From the NCBI GenBank assembly GCA_020746105.1, contig CM036619.1, positions 53,862,635 through 53,926,634 of the forward strand: a stretch of DNA of 64,000 nucleotides, written 5' to 3'. The translations under genes and the position numbers were made by a program. This stretch comes from Trogon surrucura. Its lineage: Eukaryota > Chordata > Aves > Trogoniformes > Trogonidae. Position 1 is the first letter of the stretch. Each line of letters starts with the position of its first letter. The notes under the pieces are model-generated. The model saw nothing but the letters and a program-made list of their open reading frames with translations, was not told the DNA's origin and did not search any database. This document shows positions 26,283 through 38,500 of this stretch, piece by piece.

Positions 26283-26570
26283 TCACACTTTCCTTTTCTC
26301 ATCTTCTTTCTCTTGCTCAGGCTGTCTCTCTTCCTCAGGAATATACACACTTACAGTGATGTCACTGGTCTCTGTGCCGTACTTGTTCTTCACCACAATG
26401 CTGTATTTCCCAGAGTCGTGTGTGGACACAGTCGAAATGGTAAAGCTGACGTTTTTTCCAGATTCAAATTTCAGCATGCAATTAGCATCTGATACAAATG
26501 CTTTTTCGTTCTTCAGCCATGAGACCTCAGGGGTAGGATCTCCCCAGACAGTGCAAGAAAGATTAAGTGC
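26283..26570 (-). CDS. MYOM1: MYOM1 exon: Ig My13, C-terminal dimerisation domain, stop
   Basis: Acceptor TTCTATAG, then phase 0 start [20 protein letters not shown], followed by [20 protein letters not shown] and the final strand [12 protein letters not shown], a charged end ([10 protein letters not shown]) and TGA at 26285-26283. The Cys-Trp pair of strands B and C is present, and the F-strand DSGKY motif lacks the second Cys (GKYSIV), as I recall for mammalian My13. My13 forms the end-to-end antiparallel homodimer. The last residues after IPEEE differ from the human tail as I recall it (ARMAALESLKGGKKAK). A perfect internal donor GTAAGT at 26354-26349 would cut the exon after SDIT (new end 26355, phase 0), feeding the alternative tail exons. 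Confidence 0.93.
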   Translation of the reverse strand, partial: ALNLSCTVWGDPTPEVSWLKNEKAFVSDANCMLKFESGKNVSFTISTVSTHDSGKYSIVVKNKYGTETSDITVSVYIPEEERQPEQEKEDEKRKV

Positions 26571-29500
26571 CTATAGAAAAAAGGACAAAAGGATTTATAG
26601 TAAAAGCCAGTAAACATGTGCTGTGTTTTTTGGTGCCTGACTCTCCAAATATTCCAATTCCCCATTTAGCTTTCTACTTTTAGTAAATGGATGCTCATCA
26701 CTAATCAATAATTTTTGTCAGTCTTCTGTATCATGAAAGAAGGAACTCAATTCAAAAACTCCATTAAAACCTTTCAATATTTTATGAACCTTCTCTACTC
26801 TCATAATCATTAGTAGAACTTTCTCCATGCATATTGTTTAATATAAAGTTAGATATTATCTGCATTTTTGTGTTAGATCTGAAATACTGAAGTGAGAATT
26901 TGAGGAATCGTCAGATAGATTTGTTCACATTAAGAAATCACTCTTAAGAAAGTGCACCTGCCTTTTTAAATGAGAACAAAGTGTCCCTGGAATGTTTTGT
27001 TTAATTTAAGGTCTTTTTAAACTATGCCCTGACAGCTCTTTCAACAGACTTGAATCGTTTTACGCACTCCTGTAAAACTATTCTTAACTAAAACCAATAT
27101 AGGCTTTACCCTTTCTTTGGTGTTCATGTAAGTATTTCCCTTTGATGTTAGTAATGTTCCTAAGGGCTGGATTCAGCCCTGTCAGACCGAAGGAGGTAAC
27201 TTCATTGTCAGAGAGTCAATTGTTGGAGAGATCACTGGCAGTCGGATACTTTCTGTAGGCCAGTGAGTTTATTGTGCACACGATGTTCAGGCCTCCTTTT
27301 TTTGCTGTCAGCTGAGAAATTCTTGTTTGGGAGACAGCAATACATACAAGTGATCCCCTCCTCTGGTCAGAGTTCTGTAGGAATTTTCTCAAAAGAGTTT
27401 CCAAAACCAAGTATCGAATGTGAAAAATGCTCACACGAAACTTCAGTGGTACATAGGCCTTTCTCTGGACCTCTATTTAGGAAGGAATTAATTTATATCT
27501 AAGTATTAAATAGTACATTGTTCTGAATTTAACATGCTATCCAAAGTGGAATCAAACTTTTTCTCAGTTGAAAATTGAAGAATTTTTACTGCAGAGAAAA
27601 TGGTCTTCAGTGGTTGGACTTAAGTGACACTTAAGGAACAGACAAGCTTCTGCTTGATTGGAATCAAGTTTCTCTTCCATTTTTTAAAAAAGGCTCTTGA
27701 TAAAAATACATCAAAAATAGAGACAGCTAAAGAACATTCACATTGTTGGCCCTAGAGGCTGTCATGGTAAAAACCTACTGTGAGAAATCTGTTATACAGG
27801 CTACCTTCCCTTCAGCTCTCTGCTTCTTATCTGGTAGTATGATAGTGGAAGGTGGGACAGAAAGAGACACTCAGAAGGCTGCTGAAATGAGCAGATAGAA
27901 AAAATGATACCACTACAAAAACAAAAAATTTTTGTACCTCTGAGAACAAAATAAAAATCGAACAAATCCCTCATGCCCTAAGCACCAAAATGAGAACAAA
28001 AGGGAGGGGGAAGTCTTTCCTTCATCAACAACACACAATTCTTGGTACCGAGGGAGAGGCAGGTTCCATGTGAGAGGTGGTTAGAGCATGGTGGAAACAG
28101 CCTCTATCTGATTTCCTGCACCACCTACAGCTGGTGGTCGTGTGGGGCTGTTAACTGCCTTCTCTCATAGCCCACTGCTGTGAATGTGGTTTTGATTGCC
28201 ATTATCAGTCCATCTTTTCTAAAAACGAGGTAAACAAGAGGATTTATATTTCCCCCCTTTTCCTTATCACCCTCCATACAAACATGCCCTCAGCCTCAGC
28301 CAGGGATTGCATATCAGTCCCTTCAGGTGCTCAGGTTTTTTTTTTTGTCTTCTGTTTCTCTAACAAGCAAGAGATCACCATTGAGTGACCCCAGCAGCCG
28401 CTCCAAGATGCTGATAAGCTGATGTCCATGTCCAGACAGCTCTATCAGTGGCATCATTTAGACTCCTTAATTCAGTACTCCTTAATTCAAAGAGATTCAC
28501 GCCGCAGTGATAACTCTTTTCTTCTTCCAAATGATTCCTTAAAATAGCTGCGTTTTGCTTAACCTTGCATCACTAGCTTGTGTTTGACACCAGTGCTCCT
28601 CTTGGTGTTATCAGTTCTTATTATTTATTTTCCAGCTACTAATGTGAAGAGATTTATCTTATCATTCACCATGTAGATGGTGAGATCTTTGGTTTTCTGG
28701 AAGGTTATTCCATAATTATGGAGGCTTAGTCAAGGAGCAATGATTGTCCACTGTGACTGCACCTGTCAGTTTCAGATTTTCTGTTCTTTGGGCAGGAGAT
28801 TGTTTTTGCTTATGTGTATCTTTGTTACTTACTGAATCCCCTGATTATAATGCACTATTGAACCTGAAGTTCTTATCTTGGTAAAAAAAAATGTGTCTTG
28901 TACTCCTGGCGGGAAGAGATACCTTTCCTCTTAAAGATAATCCCTCTTTTCCAGTAGTTTTCTGGCTCTGACAGTTCTCTGGGGCAGGGGGGTGGCGAAA
29001 AGAACTAGAAACCTGTCTAGATGTTGTGGTTAGTGAAAGAAATCTATCAGGACATCTGATCTATCTGAAAAACATTGGGTGAGTAAGCCTCGTCTCTTTG
29101 AGCTGGATCTCAGTATTTCAGAGCTCCACACAGAAGTTCCCATAACAAGTCTGGACCTGGGGCATTGAGGCACGTGCACTTGGAGCAACCAGCAGCTGCA
29201 GGTCCAGACACTTTGTGCCCACCCCTCACCTTTATTGTCTTTCTGCAGATTATCATGAGTAGGGTAGTACAGGTGGCAGAAGAAAATGGGTCATTGTTCT
29301 TCAAATATTGCCGTTCCTCTTGCATATTAGCGCAAATTCACATTCCTGGCTGGGTTGGGCTAAGGTGCCAGTGAGGAAATTGAAGCAATTCAATCAAGGG
29401 AACCTGCTTCCTTCTTCCAGCCTACCTGTGAGGGCACCTACCCCTGGCAGAAGGGTAGAATTGGGAGCTGGTGGGCAAAAGGATGTAACATATTTCTTCT

Positions 29501-32500
29501 AGGTCTGAAGGTGCCTGTCTGGGAGAATCCTAAGTCTCCACTTTTAAAAATAACCCGCCTTACTCACTTACAGGCCTTCATTAAAACAGCCACTTAGGTT
29601 AATTTGACCAGCTGTACAGAAAATTTACGCTAGTATCCTCTGTCAGGTCAAATTCTTCCCTAATTTAAACTGACACTCAGCCTTTTCCAATTATATCACA
29701 CTGCTGAAGAGCATTTATGTCTATCAGTGGAAGCCTCTTAGGCCATCTGGAACACTATTTGATTAACACTGGGTAAGCACTGGTTCATTCGTTCTCGCAC
29801 ATACCCTTCAGCTCACATATAAAATCTTAATAAATAGCATCACAGTCACAATGTTAAGTTTAAGTTTGAGATATGCACATGCTTGGAAGTTCAATCTAGG
29901 GATACCAATCTGTTCGTATAACTCTGCACTGGTGTTCAGAATCAAAGCTTGCAATTGCCAGTCCTCTGCTACCTCATTTATGGTTTTTCAAAATCCTTGA
30001 TGATTGTGCAATTTGCATGAATTATGTAACAGAGAACTGCATTCCCCTCTCTCCAGCATATATGCAAACAAAAAACAGATAAGCCAACGCCACCCAAACA
30101 AGCACCGTTTTCCCTGATCACTCTCTGTTCTACTCTGTTTCTCAAAATGATCATCTACTGAAAGCAGAAACATAAGGTCAAGGATATTTGTCTCAAGTTC
30201 TGGGAGTTTTTCAGTCACTTACGCAAACATTACAGATGTCCTTGCTCTCAAGGACAATGTTGGTGTCTGGGTAAGATTTTGCAACTCATTTTTTAGGAAC
30301 TCCCTATTTATAAACACTACACATTTTGCTTTAGTGAGCTCATACTCAACTTCATATCAACTCTCTTTTGCAGAAAGCTTAAAACTGGTAATAATCACCC
30401 AAATAACCACTGCCAAAGCAGTATGAGAATCTTATCTCCGAGCATAAGCACTATTAACTGAGAATATGCAAATTTATTCTGGTCCTTTGTGTCTTCTACC
30501 TGCAGTTACAATGCTCATATGACTTACTGCTTCCTACTCCTACAGCATTTCCCAAACTGCTAAATCCTTCAAGGAAAGGTTTAATCAAACATTACTTCAT
30601 TTTGTAATGCCAGCATACTTTATTTTCTCAGCACTGCTGCAGTCTACTCTCTGTTGGCTATGCTATACCTCACATTGTTAAGCAATTCAAACCAAGATTT
30701 TAGATTTTAACACTTCTGCTCAGTTTATAATCAAATATTTTTAGCCCAGCTGACTTAGTGCCAGATAGTCAGAAGTATTGGGAAGCAGCCTTACTGTAGT
30801 TGCTGTGTTACAGGTTTTCAATTACATTCACGTGCTCTGTTTCACTGTTCTCACACACTGTAAAGAGGATCTGGCTAGTGGCAGACCAGCAGGAAGTGAA
30901 GAGCAGGCACTTCTTGGTCTCGATACTATTAAGCAGCAACATGTAGAAGCAGCGTGCTGGGCAAAGTTTACAAGAAGGAGAACTGACTTTCTGGGTCATC
31001 TGTTCTGTGCTCAACCCTCGATGTAACCATGATCCTCTGGGAGTGCCTTGCAATACTCTTTCAGCTAAATGCTAATATAATCCAGTGTAAGATGAGTGAC
31101 TTCTCTTGTCTTCCTTCTCATTTACCCTAATGAAATAGATAAAATTTTCTCCTTTTGTCTGGATGAGAATTGAATTATTACAGTTTGCTACTTTTCCACC
31201 ATTTAAAAGCAAGCCTTGATAGGTGTGACTGTCTTGCCACATTGCAAGGAAGTTACCTGCGAAAGACACAGAATGGCTGGCTATCTTGTAAAAAAGGAAT
31301 TAAAACTTCCCTGATACCCCGTTACAAAAAAAATCTGTGAAACCTGTGCATAAATTTTTTAAAAGCTGGTTATATAAGGAGTTTTAGTCTGAACTCACAT
31401 TGTCATCTCACTTTTATCTAATGCTTAAGAAAAGACACTGCCCTGAATACATAAACCCATCTGTGTAAGACCGCTGAATTATGTACAGAAGGCAGGGGAT
31501 GAATAAATAATGTAGCAGATTTCAAAGATGGCATCTTTAAAAAAAAAAAAAGGTGGCTGTTTTCCCATCACTGAAAGGCTTTCAAGCTGTTGGCCTGTTG
31601 TGTAAACCTTCAGGTGATTTACTGTACCTTGCCCTCCTGGATGGTGACAACATCAGGCAAACCTCCAAGTACCCGTGCACGATCTGGAAATAAATAAGTG
31701 TAATTTTCTTTAGTGTCTCAAAATCGACTGTGTCCCAGATTCTGTTTCCCCCTGTACTTTTTTTCCTTTTATCTTAGTTATTTACAACGTGTCTCTGATA
31801 TCTGCACTAGCAGAGAACTATTTGGCATTCTTAGCACACCACTTGGACTTTAGAAAATGTTGAATTTACAGCAAAAGATGTGTTAATAGCTGGTGTCAGT
31901 CACTTACAGAGGGGAATTAAAGTACTTGTGCTGCGTTCTGCAGATTTTGCCATGAATTCAGTGTTACTTCTGAGTGCACACAACTAATCTGAATTTTTGA
32001 GATGCAGCACTCTGAATTTTTAGTGTTGTAAACTAAAAACATTGTGTTTTCAAAAAGAAATGAATGACATCTAATGTAGTAGTGGAGATTATGTTTTAAG
32101 ACACTATGTTTTTTAAGACATCATGTTTTTTTAAGACATTATGTTTTAAGACCTATGGGGAGAGGCTGAGGGAGCTGGGGTTGTTTAGTCTGGAGAAGAG
32201 GAGGCTTAGAGGTGACCTCATCACTCTATAACTACCTGAAGGGAAGTTATAGCCAGGTTGGGACTGGTCTCTTCTCCCAGGCAGTTAGAAACAGGACAAG
32301 GGGACACGGGCTTAAGCTCTGCCAGGGAAAATTTAGGCTGGATATTAGAAAGAAATTCTTTAAAGAGAGAGTGGTCAGGCATTGGAATGGCCTGCCCAGG
32401 GAGGTGGTGGATTCACCGTCCCTGGAGGTTTTTAAACTGAGATTGGACATGGCACTTAGTGCCATGATCTAGTAAACGGACTGGAGTTGGACCAAGGGTT

Positions 32501-35500
32501 GGACTTGATGATCTCTGAGGTCTTTTCCAACCCAATTGATTCTATGATTCTATGATTAATGTAAATACAAACTTCAGTCTCAGTGACCACAATGAAATTT
32601 CACTGCTTTTTACTATCTGGGTGTAAATGAGATTGATATCTGGCCAAGTTTTAAGCTCAGAGTCCCATAGGCATCTTACACAACCACAAATAAGCTGATC
32701 ACATGCAGATTTTGGTGCACTTATTCTGGAAAATGGATTTTGTTCGTTATGCTTTGGGCAGAGGAAGGAAATGACTATACAGAAGGTTCTCCTCTAATGT
32801 ATTCTGCAAAAGCTGTGCTCTGGAGCACAGAGATAACAACATTATGAGACCCAAATGGGAATGTGTGGTGTCGATTAACATGCCAGCCCCTTATGAAAGG
32901 TCTAGAGTTAGAAATCAAATATTCAGGACAGGGCCATTACTGGGCCCTTTTTGCTGTCTCCAGCGGGACATGCAGAGATCATTGTACATATCCAAGCTTA
33001 GCTCTATTCGGAGTAAATGTCCAGGAGGAGTTGACTCTGATCTCTCTCTATATTTTTCTCCAATAACTTTACAAATGCCAGTTTTGCCCTCCTTTTTATA
33101 GAGGTTTGAAAGTCATCTGCGTGGGAGAATTTTTTGATGTGGTAGATTTTTTCCATGCATTTGTCTGTCAATAGGGACAACATTGACCTTAATAATTCAA
33201 GCTGAATTCTAATGACTTATTCCTTAAGTAATTAATCCATACTTTTGTTTTAGTTTTTATGTTGGAATTGACACACAGGCAAAAGTATGAGGAGATTCAG
33301 GAATCTGTCTTTAAGCAACACAAAAGCTACTGTTGCTTGCTTATTTTGGTATGCAATGCAGAGTCATTTGATATTTTAGATAGTTCAAAACTAGCCAGGT
33401 GATTTCCTCTCTCTTTGAAAACTAAGTAACTTTTGTGCAGAGTATATGAATGAGAGATCTCAGCAATAAAGATATTTAGTAGAAAAGACTAACTGGTAAC
33501 GAGTACAGGAGCTTAGACAGGACAAATCAGCATAACCCATAAGTATAACATGATTAGCTGCAATGTGCACCAGTGTTAAATCACTAAAAGGTCACTATCC
33601 TTATTTCTTCTTTGTGTAAGGACAAATTTGCTTTAGGATGAGCACAGGCACATACACATTTATATATGCCCTCTCTTTCCCAACACATAACCCTCCTGGA
33701 GAGGAAGAAAATCTTCATAAACAGTTTATTGCATCTATTGTCAAAGAAAGCCTACTTACTTTTCTCTGCAATCGCAGCTTGCCTGGAGTTGAAAAAAACA
33801 AAAAGAAAGTCCGATTTCAGTTAAAATTCACTGAGAGTGACTGAAAAATATCTTTTTAACTGCCTTTAATCTGTTTAGGAAAATCTCTCTCATCATTTGG
33901 CAATACTGCTTTTTCTTTGTTACCTAACTGTTATATAAGGGTTACACTAAAGAAGTCACATGCAAAACTCCTACAGTCTTCTGTAGGACTAGGATTTGTT
34001 CCACAGGATACAGTTAGCCAGAGCACAAAACAAACAAATACTGTTATTATTTTATGTCTGCCATTGCTGTATTTGGATGGCATAATACTTACTTTAATCT
34101 CTGGAACTCAGCAAAGGCTTCATCAAATGCTTTGTAAAGAGAAAAGTTGATTTCAAAAGTAGGTTCAGAGACAAATCGTCACAAGTTTAAATATAAAATG
34201 TAGAAATAAATTTAAAATGTAGACATCATTAAAGAAATATTAATAGATGGATGCATACATAATGTGTAAGTTCTAAAATGCTGATGGTTCAGCCACTTTG
34301 GAGACCAGTGGAATACCAAAGATCTGGTTTCTTTCCAAGTGCTTTTCACATCTGCTCTGAAGCACCACACCAATGACCGTGAACAGACAAAATAGCAAAC
34401 TGTCGTCTCCTTTGTAAATTCAGGCAAAGCTACCATCATGTGGGAGATAACCTCTCCCTCTTTGAAAGGGAACCACAAATCTCTTTTCTCAGACAGTGGA
34501 GATAGAGTACAGGAGGAGCAATATGGAGATCATTATAAGGTTATTGCCCTTACACAGAGCTTGTGGGCACGAAGTGAATCTTTAGGGATGAGAACGGCTG
34601 GGGATGGAAACTCAGCAGTTTGGAAGGAATTAATCTGTTCCCTAGGACCTAAGAGGTGTCTCAGAGTCAATCCAAATATTTTCAGCTGTTCCCCTAATGA
34701 TCCTTCATGATGCTGAAGAAAGGTCTTGACGTCTCTGAAGAATAAGGAGCTCTATTATATCCATCAAAGAAATGCAGTAGGAAAGCAACGGAACAAGCTT
34801 GTCCATCACTTGCTCCTCCAAATATTACTTGGAAGAAGGCATTCAGTGCTACAACTTGTATTTAAAACTACCAATCAATGCCAGCAACACAAAGGGTTTT
34901 GTAAGATAGTTCAGAAACCGGGCTGATGTCTCAGTATGCAAACTGTAAGCAGGTATTTGGAACCGGAAAAAGCCATTCATAATATATGATCTGAGAGCAC
35001 AGGTTGGGAAGTACAAATGGCACTGGCCCCACAAACACTGCCAGGCTGCTGCGTACACACACAGACCCTACAGTCCAAAGGGTAACAGGTCTGAAGTAGG
35101 ATCCTGCTCAAGATGGTCCTACCCTATCACAGTGTAATACCCATGTACAGATGATGTTAGCAGAGGGAATAGCCTACCTTGCCCAGAAAGATCCACTGTC
35201 TTTTTGTGCCCTGTTTTACCATCAAAGAGTTCCATTGTGTATTTGCCTTTGTCCTGTGGAGTTGGTTCATTGATCTGCAACCAGATCTGCTCCCCAGTGA
35301 TACCAGTCTTCACTCGGTCTGTAAACTTAATCTGGGTATCACTAAAAAATACAAAAAAAAATGTTACGCTTTTGTTTTTCTGGAGTATAAATGGGATTTG
35401 CTCATGTTGAGTCACTGAGTGTATCTGTAGTTACTAAATGATTTCCAGGGTGCTATGGTATGCCACGATATTTTGAATCTGGAGTCAAAATCTTGGTAAA

Positions 35501-38500
35501 TCTGCAGGCCAGCTGGGTGGAATTGGTATGACAAGTCTTTCCTAGCTCAAGGTCTAGCTCTTCCTCAAAGCTTGCAGAAAGGCTATGCATCTTAACCTGT
35601 GACCTGAGCTGTAGAAGAAGACTTATACAAATTTAAAAGCTAGATCTCTGAAGGGTAATCCATGCACCCTCAAATGTTCATGTTCTCTTTTTAGCATTAA
35701 TTTATTTCTGCTTGGGCAAAGCAAAACTGTACAGGACTATACACAATGGTGGCTGCCCACCATTGCACATGCACTGCTATGCTTCAGCATTTACAATTAA
35801 ACATACTGTGACATAAGTATATCTTCTTCCACAAAAAAAGACCACTTTCTCAGCTTCCTAGCTAAGCAGTTAATTTCCCTGGATGAAACAAAAGATACTT
35901 GTCAAATAAGCTACAATTATCTTTATACTGGTAACTTTGAATATACTGAAGGGACAAAGAACATTTTTTCTAGATTGATTGGATGTGCTTCAAGATGAAA
36001 CTAGTTTCTAATAACTAATTAGAGAAGAGAAAGAGAGAGGGAATTTAAAGAGAGTGGCAGGGAAAGGAAAGCACAGTACCTCATATTCACTTACAGTTTT
36101 GAGATACTTAGGACTTCTGGTGATACCAGGTCAAAATGGACACCAAGAAACAGGAAAACCTCAAACTGCTTTCATTCTTCTCATGGAGTTCCTAGTTAGC
36201 ATCTGTGTCAATAGCTACAGCCAGACTGCTACAGCATATCCTGAGTATTTTGTGCCTCATTTACATGAATTTTATTGAGGGATTAGTAACTGAGATTCCA
36301 TCTTAAAGACTAACTACTACCATGTCCACAGGAAGTGAAACTGCAAGAATAGTAATAATAGATTTGAAGCAATCTAAGTTGTTTACTTCTCTGGGTTTTC
36401 CAGTGGATGCTGTTTATGCTCGCTAAGAATACAAAGCTGTCTCATGCGTTTGGATATGCAGCTCCCAGTAATTTTATAGGATGCTGGGCATTCAAATGCT
36501 TTTTTAACATCTCAGTTCTTCTGTCTTAGGCTTATAGTGCTCATAGGAGGTGCTGTCTGGATTTTACTGCCCCGGGCACATGCTGGAACTTGCTTTGCCT
36601 CCTAAATGTGAACTCATGCGTTTAAGAGGACGTGCCTGCTTGTCCCAGTTGCAGTGAACTGCATCTTCTAGACAAGCAGACCTCAAGGCTAGGTATCTCT
36701 GAACCCGCGGTGCTGGCCTCTTTTAAAGCTTGTCAGCCTCTCAGGTTATATTTACATCACTCCTTAAAACTGATTCAGGGAAAGATGCAGCTCCCAGCTG
36801 GGAGGTGGGAACCAACGCTCTGAAGCAACACGGCCCTGAGAGCATCCCATGACATGGGACTATTTGTCTCATGAGGGAAATGACAGGAGGGGCCTACACC
36901 ACCAACACCTGACTCTTGTACTGGTTTCACGTGGGTGTAATTCTAGCTCCTTACGAGAGAAGGACTTGAAAGATGAGAAGGAACCTGGGTCTTGTCTCTT
37001 TCATATATCTGGGGGCTTTCTGAGTCTATAAAATCAAAATTGCGCTGACTTCTGCAAAGCATTTGTGTACTTACTCATGCACCCAGCCTACTCTCAGATC
37101 TTCCACATAATAAGTAACATAGGAGTACAGTCTGATACCCTCAGCTGTGCTCTGGATTTTCAGGTCTGTTGCAGATAAAGCTGAAAGAAGAGCACATGTT
37201 TTTATGTAGCCATGCAGCCATTCATTCGGTGCCACAATGAGTCATTCATTTGAAAAGAGAATTAAGTGCTTACCAATCCTTCTGCATACTTCATTCATCA
37301 GATCTGCAAAAGCTGTGGAAGTAAAATCCAGAGACTTAGACTCTGTGCAACTGAGGTACAGTCAATAAATAGAACAAGTACTAGCCCTGAAATATTCTCC
37401 CCAGTAGGTTTGAAAAAGAAACTGTACCTACCTTATAAAGCATATTAAAAATCTAAGCAATGCAGAAATATAGCCTGTTATCCCATGTTTTCCAGGTTTT
37501 ACTTGACTGCAGCCTTGATGAATACTGCTTCAGCAGAACAAAACTGTATTGCCTTTTTGGTTTTTTGTCTTTGTAAATTACATTATTCAGTTGGAATGCT
37601 AGCCCATCTATATACATTCTGATGGACAAGGTTCTTCTCCACTTGCTTGGAAACAGAAGTGAAATTAAAAAAGTACAGTAATCACAATGCATGGAAATGC
37701 CCTTAAAGAAATGAATGGCAAAGTATAATAAAAATGTGAAATCTTTTAAAATTACCTAGTTCTATAACTTCTTTCTATACTTGTAGACTTACGCTGCTGA
37801 TGGCCCCCTGAAGAAACCTGTTATCATTTTGCTTAGAATTAGTCATTGCATTCTCCCCACATTATACAGAAACCAGATGCAATAAGCTGTATCCAAGCAT
37901 TATCTGAACTGAAAAAAAAAATAAATCTGTTTTTCTAATGAGATGAATTTGTGTACAGGAGGAACAAAGCCACAGGAAGGTGACATGTGCAGTTGCCAGT
38001 ATTACCCCCAACCCGCTTGCAGTCAGGCTGCAGCTGGTGTAGGTGACACCATGCAGAAAGTGGCTCTGACCTGTGTCCATAAGCTTTAGCTCACTGGAGT
38101 CCTTTCCTCTGTCGTCCTTCAGTATGACTTCATAAGTGCCAGCATCTTTCTTAGAAAACTGCAATATTGTAACAATAAGATCAGATTTCAGAACAGTTAG
38201 GGTCAAAAAATCCAGATTTTACTCCTGAACCCAGCGTATGTCCCATTCCCAGAGAGGTGCGCAATGTCCAACGCTGTGGCTGCCCTGGTGCCCCCCCAGA
38301 GCTGCCCTGCTCCGGGCTGGGGTTGTGGGATGGGCCTTGGCAGGGGGGTCCTGGCCTGTAGCCATGGGGGAGCCCCTGGCCCCGGAGGACCCTGACACTT
38401 CTTCCCTTCCTCAGCCAAAGAGCTGAGAGAAAAGAGATGAAGTGGTGAATGCAGGTCACCCTCCCAGGGGCTGCAGCAAGGCTGGGTACAGACTAGACCT

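Larger units (their letters stand above)
31684..33759 (-). other. MYOM1: MYOM1 intron carrying a CR1 element (2.1 kb)
   Basis: Contains the best-preserved CR1 copy of the window (32152-32557) preceded by a short tandem repeat (32091-32151). Nothing else recognised. Confidence 0.75.

Noticed and set aside
32212..32472. 86-codon ORF with a [16 protein letters not shown] sequence
   Set aside because: It is the residual C-terminus of CR1 ORF2 in a truncated LINE copy, not a host gene.
38181..38459. GC-rich patch with ORFs on both strands inside the My11 intron
   Set aside because: Pro/Gly-rich translation from a short GC-rich patch; it is not flanked by usable splice sites in a fitting phase.
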